A stretch of DNA of 64,000 nucleotides from Mycolicibacterium celeriflavum (GCF_010731795.1 NZ_AP022591.1:4588001-4652000), one strand, 5' to 3'. Positions 50,011 through 58,198 are shown, counted from the first letter of the stretch. A program made the numbers and translations. Notes: generated from the sequence alone by a model not told the origin.

Positions 50011-51642
50011 TCAGTGTGCGACCGCTTTCTCCGCGCCGACGCCGGTGAGCGCCCGCACCTCGAATTCGGCGTTGATGTCGGGATTACCGCGGTCCCGTGA
50101 CGTCAGCGTGCCCACGACGCCGAGCACGAACGCCAGCGGAATGGACACGATGCCTGGATTGGCCAGCGGGAACCACGCGAAGTCGACGTCGGACAGCATC
50201 GCGGTCTTGGAGCCCGAAACGGCGGGAGAGAACACGATCAGCACGATCGTCGAGATCAACCCGCCGTACATGCTCCACAGCGCGCCGCGGGTGTTGAACC
50301 GAGGCCAGTACAGCGAATACAGGATCGTCGGCAGGTTCGCCGCGGCGGCCACCGCGAAGGCCAGCGCGACGAGGAACGCGATGTTCTGCTCGGCGGCCAG
50401 CACGCCCAGGCCGATCGCGAAGACACCGAGCACCACCACCGTGATGCGCGAAACCCGCACCTGTTCGTCTTCGGACACCTGATTGTTCTTGATCACGCTG
50501 GCGTAGATGTCGTGGGCGAACGACGTCGCCGCCGTGATGGTCAGCCCGGCTACCACCGCGAGGATCGTCGCGAAGGCGACCGCGGAGATGATGCCCAGCA
50601 GGATCACCCCGCCCAGCTCGAAAGCCAGCAGCGGCGCCGCCGAGTTCTGACCACCCGGTGCGGACAGGATCGTGTCCGGTCCGACGAGCGCCGCGGCGCC
50701 GTAACCCAGCGCGAGGGTGAACAGGTAGAACGCGCCGATCAGCGCGATCGCCCAGACCACCGAGCGCCGCGCCTCCTTGGCCGTCGGCACCGTGTAGAAC
50801 CGCATCAGCACGTGGGGCAGACCCGCAGTGCCCAGCACCAACGCCAGGGCCAGCGAGATGAAGTTGATCTGCGACGTCAGCGAAGCGCCGTACTGCGCGC
50901 CGGGGGCCAGCACGTCGCGGCCGGCGACGGCCTCGTTGGCCGACCCGGATACCGCCGATTGCGCCGCGCCGAGGATCTCGGAGAAGTTCGCCCCGAACTT
51001 GGCGAGCACCCACACTGTCATCAGCGCGGCACCGCCGATCAACAGCACGGCCTTGATGATCTGGACCCAGGTGGTGCCCTTCATGCCACCGATCAGCACG
51101 TAGACGATCATCAGTACACCGACGACCGCGATCACCAGGGCTTGGCCGAGGTCGCTGGTGACGTTGAGCAACAGGGCGACCAGACCGCCGGCGCCGGCCA
51201 TCTGGGCCAGGAGGTAGAACAGGCAGACGGCCAGCGTGGCGGTCGCCGCGGCGAGCCGCACCGGACGCTGCTCGAGCCGAAAGCTCAACACGTCGGCCAT
51301 CGTGAATTTGCCTGCGTTGCGCAGTAATTCGGCGACCAGCAGCAGCGCCACCAGCCAGGCGACCAGGAAACCAATGGAGTACAGGAAGCCGTCGTAGCCG
51401 TAGACCGCGATGGCGCCCGCAATACCGAGGAAGCTGGCGGCCGACAGGTAGTCCCCGGAGATCGCGATACCGTTCTGCGGGCCGGTGAATGCGCGTCCCG
51501 CGGTGAAGAACTCGGCGGCGGTGGCGTTCCTCTTGCTCGCGCGGATCACGATGTACAGCGTCACTGCGACGAACAACGCGAAGATGCCAATGTTGGCGAC
51601 GGGGTTGCCCACACCCGAGTCGGCGGCCAGCAGCATGGTCAT
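50011..51642 (-). CDS. actP: Cation/acetate symporter (SSS family, ActP-like)
   Basis: 543 residues, about 13 spans. Solute:sodium symporter motifs: FFTAGRAFTGPQNGIAISGDYLSAASFLG (N-terminal substrate/Na region), GTAGLPHVLMRFYTVP, and FAVAAAANLPTILYSLYWPRFNTRGA. This is the ActP-type that takes up acetate and other short carboxylates. It forms the usual pair with a DUF485 protein, whose stop overlaps this start by four bases. Expected to be induced on acetate or glyoxylate-cycle conditions. Confidence 0.9.
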   Translation of the reverse strand: MTMLLAADSGVGNPVANIGIFALFVAVTLYIVIRASKRNATAAEFFTAGRAFTGPQNGIAISGDYLSAASFLGIAGAIAVYGYDGFLYSIGFLVAWLVALLLVAELLRNAGKFTMADVLSFRLEQRPVRLAAATATLAVCLFYLLAQMAGAGGLVALLLNVTSDLGQALVIAVVGVLMIVYVLIGGMKGTTWVQIIKAVLLIGGAALMTVWVLAKFGANFSEILGAAQSAVSGSANEAVAGRDVLAPGAQYGASLTSQINFISLALALVLGTAGLPHVLMRFYTVPTAKEARRSVVWAIALIGAFYLFTLALGYGAAALVGPDTILSAPGGQNSAAPLLAFELGGVILLGIISAVAFATILAVVAGLTITAATSFAHDIYASVIKNNQVSEDEQVRVSRITVVVLGVFAIGLGVLAAEQNIAFLVALAFAVAAAANLPTILYSLYWPRFNTRGALWSMYGGLISTIVLIVFSPAVSGSKTAMLSDVDFAWFPLANPGIVSIPLAFVLGVVGTLTSRDRGNPDINAEFEVRALTGVGAEKAVAH

Positions 51643-51989
51643 ACCGCCCCGCCTTCCAGCTTGGTGCGGATCGCCTCGGCCCGCGGGTCGAGTTCACGGT
51701 TGGCGAAGCGGACATACAGGCCGGTGATGACGAAGGTCGAAACGAACTGACCCAGACCGATCAGGATCCCGACGTTGATGTCGCCCCACACCCTGATCGC
51801 CATGAAGTCGTGGGCGAACGCACCCAACATCACGTAGGCGAAATACCAGACGAGAAACAGTGCACTCATCGGGAAGACGAAGCGGCGCAGCCTACTACGC
51901 AGTTCCTGAAATTCCGGGCTGGCCTGGACGGCTCGATATTCTTCGCCGCTGATCGGGGTGTCCGAGGGAGATTGTTGCGTCTCGGGCAC
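51639..51989 (-). CDS. DUF485 membrane protein, ActP partner
   Basis: 116 residues from GTG 51989 (AGGAG with six bases spacing; MPETQQSPSD). Two spans (about FPMSALFLVWYFAYVMLG and VGILIGLGQFVSTFVITGLYVRF) with the family's signature F-x-x-P-M/L and Y-V/L-x-A/G-N-R-x-L-D near the end. DUF485 proteins are always encoded next to actP; the role is probably stability or assembly of the symporter. The frame is open to 52031, but the ribosome site supports the shorter form. Confidence 0.88.
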   Translation of the reverse strand: MPETQQSPSDTPISGEEYRAVQASPEFQELRSRLRRFVFPMSALFLVWYFAYVMLGAFAHDFMAIRVWGDINVGILIGLGQFVSTFVITGLYVRFANRELDPRAEAIRTKLEGGAV

Positions 51990-52098
51990 CGGCGACTCCT
52001 GATCTCGATGTAGTTGTGCGTGCGCAGCCATGGACGCGCGTCACACTGAACTGGTTGCCACGCAACTGTAAGCGCAGCGTCGGATCTAAACTGGCCGA

Positions 52099-52677
52099 GT
52101 GGCGAAACTGCAGCTGGTTCAAGATCCCGCGGCCGATGCGCTGCTGGAGTCCAATCCGTTCGCACTGTTGGTCGGGATGCTGCTCGATCAGCAGTATCCG
52201 ATGGAGGCGGCGTTCGCTGGGCCGAAGAAGATCGCCGATCGGATCGGCGGCGTCGACGCCCGCGAGATCGCCGACTACGATCCCGACAAGTTCGCCGCGC
52301 TGTGTTCGAAAACGCCTGCGATACATCGGTTCCCGGGCTCCATGGCCAAACGTATCCAGGCGTTGGCGGAATTGATCGTCGACCGGTACGACGGGGATGC
52401 GTCGGCGTTGTGGACCGCCGGTCAGCCGGACGGTGCGGAGGTGCTGCGGCGGCTCAAGGCCCTACCCGGGTTCGGCGAGCAGAAGGCGAAGATCTTCCTC
52501 GCGTTGCTGGGCAAGCAGTACGGGGTGACGCCGCAAGGCTGGCGCGAGGCCGCCGGGGACTACGGCAAGGCGGGTTCTTTCCTGTCGGTGGCCGACGTGG
52601 TGGACGCCGGTTCGCTGGAGAAGGTGCGCTCGTACAAGAAGCAGGCGAAGGCGGCCGCGAAAGCCGCTAAGGGTTAG
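52099..52677 (+). CDS. HhH-GPD-type base excision protein (Rv1156 homologue)
   Basis: 192 residues from GTG 52099. It contains the helix-hairpin-helix of DNA glycosylases in VLRRLKALPGFGEQKAKIFLALLGKQYG (about 118-145), with an N-terminal helical domain (LLVGMLLDQQYPMEAAFAGP). The usual Asp/Lys of the GPD motif is not clearly seen, so catalytic activity is uncertain. By gene order it is Rv1156. Its 3' end overlaps a minus-strand recombinase-like gene by 11 bp. Confidence 0.82.
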   Translation: MAKLQLVQDPAADALLESNPFALLVGMLLDQQYPMEAAFAGPKKIADRIGGVDAREIADYDPDKFAALCSKTPAIHRFPGSMAKRIQALAELIVDRYDGDASALWTAGQPDGAEVLRRLKALPGFGEQKAKIFLALLGKQYGVTPQGWREAAGDYGKAGSFLSVADVVDAGSLEKVRSYKKQAKAAAKAAKG

Positions 52678-53056
52678 CTACCGCGGAGTCGTTGCAGTCC
52701 AGGCGGGCCAGCGTCTTGATGACCCCGGCGACGACGCGTCCGGTGGTGGTTCCGGTGTCGAGGCCCTCCTTGAGGGTGCGTAGCCGAAGTCCGCGGTCGC
52801 AGAGTTCGGCGATAATGCGGGTGACGTCGGCGCCGGTGCGACCGAGTCGGTCGAGCGCGACCACGACGATGGTGTCGCCCGAGCGCGCATAGCTCAGCAT
52901 CGCGTGCAGTCCCGCGCCGATTCGGTCCGCGGAGTCCGACAGCCGGTCGGTGAACACGCGCCGCGGGTCGACGCCTGCAGCGTTGAGCGCCGCGAGCTGA
53001 CCCTCGAGGCCCTGCTCGGCGGTGCTTGCTGTGGCGTAGCCCAGCGTGCAGGTCAC
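52667..53056 (-). CDS. Degenerate serine recombinase (resolvase domain only)
   Basis: 129 residues, GTG start. It has the N-terminal catalytic domain of small serine recombinases (LGYATASTAEQGLEGQ, then DTIVVVALDRLGRTGADVTRI, then GLDTGTTTGRVV) but no helix-turn-helix DNA-binding domain. The nucleophile Ser is kept (Y-A-T-A-S-T), as is D-R-L-G-R, but the essential Arg of Y-A-R-V-S-T is Thr here. Activity is therefore doubtful. It may be the remnant of a mobile element or a co-opted protein. It overlaps the HhH-GPD gene end. Confidence 0.75.
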   Translation of the reverse strand: MTCTLGYATASTAEQGLEGQLAALNAAGVDPRRVFTDRLSDSADRIGAGLHAMLSYARSGDTIVVVALDRLGRTGADVTRIIAELCDRGLRLRTLKEGLDTGTTTGRVVAGVIKTLARLDCNDSAVANP

Positions 53057-53157
53057 CTATCCAAGGTCGCACGACACACGCGGCGCGGAAACCGACGCCA
53101 CGACATCGAGTCTCGTTGCCGACCGAACTGTTACCGGACGTCAACATGCATAGGGCA

Positions 53158-53817
53158 TCAGGTGCGCAGCGGGGACCCGTCGAAGCGTTCCTTGGTGGCG
53201 ATCTCGGCGACGGGTCGCCGGGTCAGCTTGGTCAGTTGGCGGACCGGTTTGCCGAGCGGCAGCAGCGCAGCGACCGCGTAGTTGTCGGGGATGCCGAGCA
53301 GTTCCCGGACGCGGGGCTCTTCGGCAATCGCGGCCGTGGTGAGCACGCCGCCGTAGCCCTCATTTCGGGCGGCCAGCAGAATGTTCCAGACGAACGGATA
53401 GACCGAGGCGCCCGCGATCAGGCCGACCCGGTCGAGGTGCTGATCGAACGCTGCCACGACACCGAGGTCGACGCAGACCACCAGCACCGCCTCGGCCGTC
53501 CGCAGCGGCGACTGGTCCGGCACGTTCACCGCCTCGATGGTCTGCGCGTCAACCCGGCACGGGGACAGCGGATTCCACGGGCTCTCGCCGTTACGCAATT
53601 GCGCGATGTAGCGCTTGGTGCCGGGTATCGCGCATTCGATCAGCGCCTCGCGGGTCTGCCGATCGCGGACCACGATGACCCGGTTGCCCTGGCGGTTGCC
53701 GCCGCTGGGCGCGAAGCGGGCGTTGTCGAGGATGCGCTCGAGGACGTCGTCGGGTAACGGGTCGCCGGTGTATTCGCGCACCGCGGCCGTCGTGCGCATG
53801 ACGCTGTAGAGGTCCAT
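53158..53817 (-). CDS. Nitroreductase family protein
   Basis: 219 residues from ATG 53817 (MDLYSVMRTTAAVREYTGDPLP). FMN-binding nitroreductase marks: R-x-x-R-E/Y start region, RFAPSGGNRQGNRVIVVRD, and IASV-like ASVYPFVWNILLAARNEGYGGVLTT. The C-terminus gives ALLPLGKPVRQ. It is a likely NAD(P)H-dependent flavin reductase of quinones or nitro compounds. The ATG at 53817 fits the domain; the frame is open further. Confidence 0.88.
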   Translation of the reverse strand: MDLYSVMRTTAAVREYTGDPLPDDVLERILDNARFAPSGGNRQGNRVIVVRDRQTREALIECAIPGTKRYIAQLRNGESPWNPLSPCRVDAQTIEAVNVPDQSPLRTAEAVLVVCVDLGVVAAFDQHLDRVGLIAGASVYPFVWNILLAARNEGYGGVLTTAAIAEEPRVRELLGIPDNYAVAALLPLGKPVRQLTKLTRRPVAEIATKERFDGSPLRT

Positions 53818-53864
53818 GGCTATATCTTGGGCCTGTCGGCGCCGACCTGTGCGAAGGTGAGGAT

Positions 53865-54011
53865 ATGAAGACGCACCTGAACTGCCCCTGTGGCGAAGCG
53901 ATAGTCGGTAAGGACGAGGAGGACCTGGTCGAGAAGGCGCAGGCGCACCTCTCCGAGGCGCATCCCGGTCGCGAGTACGACCGGGACGCAATCCTCTTCA
54001 TGGCCTACTGA
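53865..54011 (+). CDS. DUF1059-like small Cys protein
   Basis: 48 residues, ATG 53865 to TGA 54011, with GGTGAGG ahead. It begins MKTHLNCPCGEAIVGKDEEDLVEKAQAHL and ends DRDAILFMAY. The C-x-C near the N-terminus and the H-x6-H spacing (AHLSEAHPG) are DUF1059 marks and suggest a metal-binding role. It is divergent from the nitroreductase (47 bp) and followed by a long palindrome. Confidence 0.78.
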   Translation: MKTHLNCPCGEAIVGKDEEDLVEKAQAHLSEAHPGREYDRDAILFMAY

Positions 54012-54022
54012 TCGCCCTGCGC

Positions 54023-54079
54023 CGAGTGCACGGTCGGTGTACGCAAATCACGCGTGGCCGTACAGGGACCGTGCACTCG
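54023..54079. terminator. Long two-stage palindrome A (convergent gap)
   Basis: A perfect 13-bp outer stem CGAGTGCACGGTC (54023-54035) pairs with 54067-54079. A symmetrical 3-nt internal loop is followed by a 5-bp inner stem GTACG/CGTAC and a 15-nt loop. It fills the gap between the DUF1059-like gene and the convergent secreted-protein gene, so it could end transcription from both sides. Its plan matches palindrome B at 58139. Confidence 0.6.
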
Positions 54080-54088
54080 ACGAGAAAC

Positions 54089-55108
54089 CTACGGAACGAC
54101 CGTCGAGCCGATGGTCGGCATGAACTGACACTGCCGCTCGGTGGTCGTGACCTGTCCGAAGATCGTCGAGATGATGCTGCCCGACCCGGTGTCGGCGATC
54201 GCGGTCAACGTGGTCGGCCCCTGCGGGTTGATATCCGACCGCGGCTTGAGCGTGGCACTGCCTGACTTGCCGGTGGTCAGGTTGACCCAGGTGACGTTGA
54301 GCGGCAGCTTCTGCTCCGCCGCCGGGCCCGGCGTGCCGACCGCGGTGAACACGTAGGCGGTCTGACCGGGTCCGGGTCCCGGTGTCGGGATCTTCGCCGG
54401 CCCGGCCACCGAGATCGCGGTGGCGAGCACATTTCCGCCGTCCGCGAGACAGCCGTTGCTGATCGACGGGTACATGAAGTCCTGCGTCGGCGGGGCGTCC
54501 GGTCCGAACGCCGGACCGGGCGCGGCCTCGGGAGCCGGCGCCGGCGCAGGAGCGGGTGCAGGCGCGGCTTGTGGCGCAGGCGCCGGAGCGGCCACCGGCG
54601 CGGCCAGGGGCGCGGGCGCCGGTGCAGGAGCAGGCGGGGGAGCGGCCGCAGGGGCCAGCGCGGGCGCGGGGGCCGGTGCGGGCGCGACGGCCGCTTCCGG
54701 TGCCGGGGCCGGCAGTGCTTCCGGCACGGGTCCGACGGCATGCCTCGGGTCGACACCCGCCGGCAGGTGCGCCTGCGCGCCCGGCACGGCGCCGGGTGCG
54801 GGATTGTGAGCGACGAACTGGTTGACCGCCGTCGCGACATTGCGCGAGTCGGCAGGTGCGACGGCATCACCGGCGAATACCGCCGCCGCAGCCATCAGCG
54901 TCGAGGCCGCATTGGTCGGATCGGCGGCGGCCTGCTGGATCGCGGGGCTGATGCCCTGCACTGCCTCCAGGCCCGGCGTTTGCACGCTGTCGATCGGCGG
55001 CGGGGGCGGAGGTTCCGCGCCGGCCACACCGGTCACGCCGCTGATGAGCAGCGTGGCCGATGAGCCGATCGCGATGGCGACGGTGGCGAACATCCTTCGA
55101 GCTGACAT
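54089..55108 (-). CDS. Secreted Ala/Pro-rich protein (Rv1157c-like)
   Basis: 339 residues. Signal peptide from ATG 55108 (MSARRMFATVAIAIGSSATL to AGA-EPP). A short region about 30-130 is ordinary; about 130-215 is almost all Ala/Pro repeats (APAPAPAPA), and the C-terminal domain (about 220-339; PGPGQTAYVFTAVGTPGP, LKPRSDINPQGPTTLTAIADTGSG) is conserved. It is a surface or wall-associated protein of unknown role. A frame downstream of two Ala-rich genes is typical of this Rv1157c-Rv1158c pair. Confidence 0.87.
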   Translation of the reverse strand: MSARRMFATVAIAIGSSATLLISGVTGVAGAEPPPPPPIDSVQTPGLEAVQGISPAIQQAAADPTNAASTLMAAAAVFAGDAVAPADSRNVATAVNQFVAHNPAPGAVPGAQAHLPAGVDPRHAVGPVPEALPAPAPEAAVAPAPAPAPALAPAAAPPPAPAPAPAPLAAPVAAPAPAPQAAPAPAPAPAPAPEAAPGPAFGPDAPPTQDFMYPSISNGCLADGGNVLATAISVAGPAKIPTPGPGPGQTAYVFTAVGTPGPAAEQKLPLNVTWVNLTTGKSGSATLKPRSDINPQGPTTLTAIADTGSGSIISTIFGQVTTTERQCQFMPTIGSTVVP

Positions 55109-55173
55109 GGCTCCCTCGGTTCGTGTTGTGGTGGTCGTGTCGGCCAGTTGGTAGTTCGGCGTCGCCGCGGTGA

Positions 55174-55743
55174 TCACGGAAGGGCGGACAGCGGCATCAG
55201 CAGCGGCGCCATACCTGCGCTTGGTGCTGCCGCCGCCGCGGGTGCGACGGCCGCGGGTGCGACGGCCGCGGGTGCGGCGGCGGCCGGTGCGCTCGGCGTG
55301 GCTGCGGTCGCCGCGGCAGGCAGCAGGCCCGACAACGGCGAGTTCTGCGGCATCAGCGAAGCGAGGCCGGTCGGCAGGTTCGACAACAAGTTGCCGGCTG
55401 GGTTGGCCGGCGCGGTCGTCGCGGGCGCGGCGGGTGCCGGCGTGCCGGCCAACGCCGCCGGTGGCTGCGGCAACGTGACCGACGCGGTCGCCGACGGAGG
55501 TGTCGCGGCCGGCGCTGCGGGCGCCTGGGCGCTGCCGAGCAGCGACGTGACACCCTGCATCAGCTGCGTCGCGGCGGCCGGATTCGACGCCAACTGCTGG
55601 ATGAAGGGCAGGCCGGGGACGCTCGGCGCGGGCGCCGGGGCAGCGGGCTGTGCGGTCGCAGTGGCGCTCAGCGCCAGCGCGGCCGAGACCGCTCCCGCCG
55701 CGGCGATCATCGTGGTGGCGAACAGTTTTCTGGTGCTGTGCAT
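55174..55743 (-). CDS. Secreted Ala/Pro-rich protein (Rv1158c-like)
   Basis: 189 residues from ATG 55743 with GGGAGA ahead (MHSTRKLFATTMIAAAGAVS). The signal peptide ends about TATA-QPA. The mature part is low complexity (Ala/Pro/Leu), with a short conserved LPFIQQLASNPAAATQLMQGVTSL near its start and an Ala-Pro-Val repeat at about 160-178. It is likely a secreted or cell-wall protein. Together with its neighbour it forms the Rv1157c-Rv1158c pair upstream of pimE. Confidence 0.85.
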   Translation of the reverse strand: MHSTRKLFATTMIAAAGAVSAALALSATATAQPAAPAPAPSVPGLPFIQQLASNPAAATQLMQGVTSLLGSAQAPAAPAATPPSATASVTLPQPPAALAGTPAPAAPATTAPANPAGNLLSNLPTGLASLMPQNSPLSGLLPAAATAATPSAPAAAAPAAVAPAAVAPAAAAAPSAGMAPLLMPLSALP

Positions 55744-55951
55744 GGTTCTCCCAATCGGTTGTTTCGGCACGCCTGCGGCCGAAGCTACGGAGTTACTGGT
55801 GGTACTCAAGTGACACGTGTGGCGGTGACTCAACCGTTACGCAAGCGAAGGGTTTCGGTGACCGGCCGATAGAGTCGGGCGGATAGAGACCTCGACGAGC
55901 GCCGATCCGTCACCGAAGCGCACGCCCGCCCGACTGGCCGTTGCGGCGCCG

Positions 55952-57082
55952 GTGCTGCTGGTCCTCAGCATCGCCGCGCGACTGGCGTGGACCTATCTGG
56001 TGCCCAACGGCGCGAACTTCGTCGACCTGCACGTCTACGTCGGTGGCGCCGGTGCGCTGGACCACCCCGGCGCGCTCTATGACTACGTCTACGCCGACCA
56101 GACGCCGGACTTTCCGCTGCCGTTCACTTATCCGCCGTTCGCCGCGGTGGTGTTCTATCCCTTGCACCTGCTGCCGTTCGGGTTGGTCGCGTTCCTGTGG
56201 CAACTCGGCATCATCGCCGCGCTGTACGGGGTGGTGCGGATCAGCCAGCGGCTACTGGGCGCCGACGATCGGCCCGTCGCGATGCTGTGGACGGCGGTCG
56301 GCATCTGGATCGAGCCGATGCGCAGCACATTCGACTACGGCCAGATCAACGTGCTGCTGGCACTGGCGGTCCTGGGCGCGGTATACAGCACACGCTGGTG
56401 GCTGTCCGGATTGTTGATCGGGCTGGCGGCCGGGGTGAAGCTGACGCCGGCGATCTCCGGGTTGTATTTCGTGGGGGCGCGGCGGTGGGGTGCGGCGGCG
56501 TTCTCGGCGGTCGTTTTCTTTGCCACGGTGGGTGTTTCGGCGATGGTCGTCGGCGACCAGACCCGGTACTACTTCACGGAACTGCTCGGCGACGCCGATC
56601 GTGTGGGCCCGATCGGCACGTCGTTCAACCAGTCGTGGCGGGGCGGGGTGTCCCGGATCCTCGGGCACGACGCCGGTTACGGGCCTGCAGTGCTTTGCGG
56701 CATCGCGGTGACCGCCGTGTTGGCGGTGCTGGCGTGGCGCGCGATCGGCGGGGCGTCGGATCGGCTGGGCGCGATCGTGGTGGTGCAGTTGTTCGGCCTG
56801 TTACTGTCGCCGATCTCGTGGACCCATCACTGGGTTTGGCTGATCCCGTTGATGATCTGGTTGTTGCACGGGCCGCTGCGCGACCGGTTGGGCGCGCGGG
56901 TGTTGGGCTGGGGCTGGCTGGCGCTGACCCTGATCGGGGTGCCGTGGCTGCTGAGTTTCGCGCAGCCGACCATCTGGGTGGTCTCCAGACCGTGGTATCT
57001 GGCGTGGGCGGGGCTGATCTACATCGTCGCCACGCTGGCGACCCTGGGCTGGATCGCCACTACTGGGCGACGATCGCGTTGA
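55952..57082 (+). CDS. pimE: Polyprenol-phosphate-mannose-dependent alpha-1,2-mannosyltransferase PimE
   Basis: At least 376 residues; a GT-C (GT87) polytopic mannosyltransferase. The catalytic Asp region is NGANFVDLHVYVGG, followed by DQTPDFPLPFTYPPFAAVVFYP, SFNQSWRGGVSRILG, and LLSPISWTHHWVW. PimE adds the fifth mannose of polar phosphatidylinositol mannosides at the periplasmic face. The start is odd: the frame is open from 55862 with homologous-looking codons (IETSTSADPSPKR) but has no ATG, GTG or TTG before GTG 55952, so the N-terminus may begin at a rare codon. It overlaps phhB by 23 bp. Confidence 0.92.
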   Translation: MLLVLSIAARLAWTYLVPNGANFVDLHVYVGGAGALDHPGALYDYVYADQTPDFPLPFTYPPFAAVVFYPLHLLPFGLVAFLWQLGIIAALYGVVRISQRLLGADDRPVAMLWTAVGIWIEPMRSTFDYGQINVLLALAVLGAVYSTRWWLSGLLIGLAAGVKLTPAISGLYFVGARRWGAAAFSAVVFFATVGVSAMVVGDQTRYYFTELLGDADRVGPIGTSFNQSWRGGVSRILGHDAGYGPAVLCGIAVTAVLAVLAWRAIGGASDRLGAIVVVQLFGLLLSPISWTHHWVWLIPLMIWLLHGPLRDRLGARVLGWGWLALTLIGVPWLLSFAQPTIWVVSRPWYLAWAGLIYIVATLATLGWIATTGRRSR

Positions 57083-57344
57083 TGTCGCGGGCCATCTCGA
57101 CGTCCTTATCCGTGATACCGCCCGCGGAATGCGTGACCAACGCGAAAGTCACTGTCCGCCAGCGGATGTCGATGTCGGGATGATGGTCCTTGGCCTCCGC
57201 GTGCTCGCCCACTCGGCGCACGGCGTCGATACCGTCGAGGAACGCGGGAAACTTGATCGAGCGGCGTAGTGCGCCGTCGGCGCGCTCCCAGCCGGGCAGG
57301 TCGGGCAGTGCGGCGTCCACTTGTTCATCCGTTAACACAGCCAT
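57060..57344 (-). CDS. phhB: Pterin-4-alpha-carbinolamine dehydratase (Rv1159A-like)
   Basis: 94 residues, ATG 57344. It has the PCD/DCoH pattern: LTDEQVDAALPDLPGW at the N-terminus, KFPAFLDGIDAVRRVGEHAEAKDHHPDIDIRW (the H-H-P catalytic core), and VTFALVTHSAGGITDKDVEMA. The enzyme dehydrates 4a-hydroxytetrahydropterin, recycling the cofactor, although mycobacteria lack a clear pterin hydroxylase here. It is convergent with pimE. Confidence 0.93.
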   Translation of the reverse strand: MAVLTDEQVDAALPDLPGWERADGALRRSIKFPAFLDGIDAVRRVGEHAEAKDHHPDIDIRWRTVTFALVTHSAGGITDKDVEMARDINAIVAQ

Positions 57345-57363
57345 GGTTCCACCGTACGGCGCA

Positions 57364-57658
57364 TCACCGCAGCGACGCGTCGAGCTGGCGGATTAATTCA
57401 CCGACGCGCCCCCTGTCCCGCGTCGCGGGCCTCATGAGCCGCACGTTGCGCCGCCCACGCGGTGTCGCGCAGCGCCTTCGTCCGATCGGCACCGTCGGCG
57501 AACCCCTGTGCGGTCTCGATCGCGGCGCGTGGGCGGGGGTCGTCGGGACGGACGCGTTCGAAGATCGCCAGCGCGGGCCGCGCGCACGCCGCCGCGTAGC
57601 CGGTGACGATCCGTAGTTCGGACTCGCTCAGTTCGAACGTCGTAACGTCGTCCGGCAT
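57364..57658 (-). pseudogene. Decayed immunity-like (Imm/'exonuclease SbcC'-labelled) gene with internal deletion
   Basis: The N-terminal 86 residues are readable from ATG 57658 (MPDDVTTFELSESELRIVTGYA), with the family-like DPRPRAAIETAQGFADGADRTKALRDTAWAAQRAAHEARDAG, and then a stop at 57398. In the next frame just after, GRVGELIRQLDASLR-stop (ending 57364) looks like the family's usual C-terminus. The middle, roughly 90 residues in full-length homologues as I recall them, is missing. I read this as an internal deletion plus frame change. A short CDS 57398-57658 could still be translated. Confidence 0.6.
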
Positions 57659-57727
57659 GGCGACATCCTCCTGGAGTGGGTCCGAAGTCTCAACGAGGCC
57701 GGCGTCGGCGGGATACCGTCGGCCGCA

Positions 57728-58129
57728 GTGTTGAACCCGAAGCCGAATCAGATCGTCGTTGCGGGAGCGCTGATTTCGGGCCCGCAGCTGCTCGTCGCCC
57801 AGCGCGACCGGCCGCCAGAGTTGGCCGGCCTGTGGGAGCTGCCCGGCGGCAAGGTGGCGGCCGGCGAGACGGACGAAGCCGCGCTGGCCCGCGAACTGCA
57901 CGAGGAACTCGGCGTCGTCGTGAGCGTCGGCGCGCGACTCGGCACAGACGTCGCGCTCAGCCCGACCACGGTCCTGCGCGCTTACGTCGTCACCCAGACC
58001 GGCGGGACCCTACACCCCAACGACCATCGCGCTCTGCGCTGGATCGGCGTGGGTGAACTCGATGACCTCGCCTGGGTGCCTGCCGATAGGACATGGCTGG
58101 CCGAACTCAAGGCCGCGTTGACGCAATGA
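57728..58129 (+). CDS. mutT2: 8-oxo-dGTP/CTP pyrophosphohydrolase MutT2
   Basis: 133 residues from GTG 57728 (MLNPKPNQIVVAGALI). A complete Nudix box is visible: GGKVAAGETDEAALARELHEELGV (written in two parts here as GGKVAAGETDEAALA and RELHEELGV) at about 38-61, with the catalytic E-E pair. It removes damaged or excess nucleotides (8-oxo-dGTP, and dCTP/5-methyl-dCTP for MutT2). By order it is Rv1160. It is followed by a long palindrome. Confidence 0.93.
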   Translation: MLNPKPNQIVVAGALISGPQLLVAQRDRPPELAGLWELPGGKVAAGETDEAALARELHEELGVVVSVGARLGTDVALSPTTVLRAYVVTQTGGTLHPNDHRALRWIGVGELDDLAWVPADRTWLAELKAALTQ

Positions 58130-58138
58130 CTCCCGCAT

Positions 58139-58194
58139 CGAGACTGCGTACAGATCGCGATCCCGGGAAATTTCGCGATCTGGCCGCAGTCTCG
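58139..58194. terminator. Long two-stage palindrome B (convergent gap)
   Basis: An outer 10-bp stem CGAGACTGCG (58139-58148) pairs with 58185-58194. A symmetrical 3-nt internal loop (tac/ggc) is followed by a 9-bp inner stem AGATCGCGA/TCGCGATCT and a 12-nt loop. It fills the gap between mutT2 and the convergent Cys-rich small gene. Its plan is the same as palindrome A. Confidence 0.6.
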
Positions 58195-58198
58195 GCGG

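Noticed and set aside
54420..54870. Ala/Gly-rich plus-strand ORFs opposite the Rv1157c-like gene
   Set aside because: They are mirror images of the Ala/Pro repeats of the real secreted protein.
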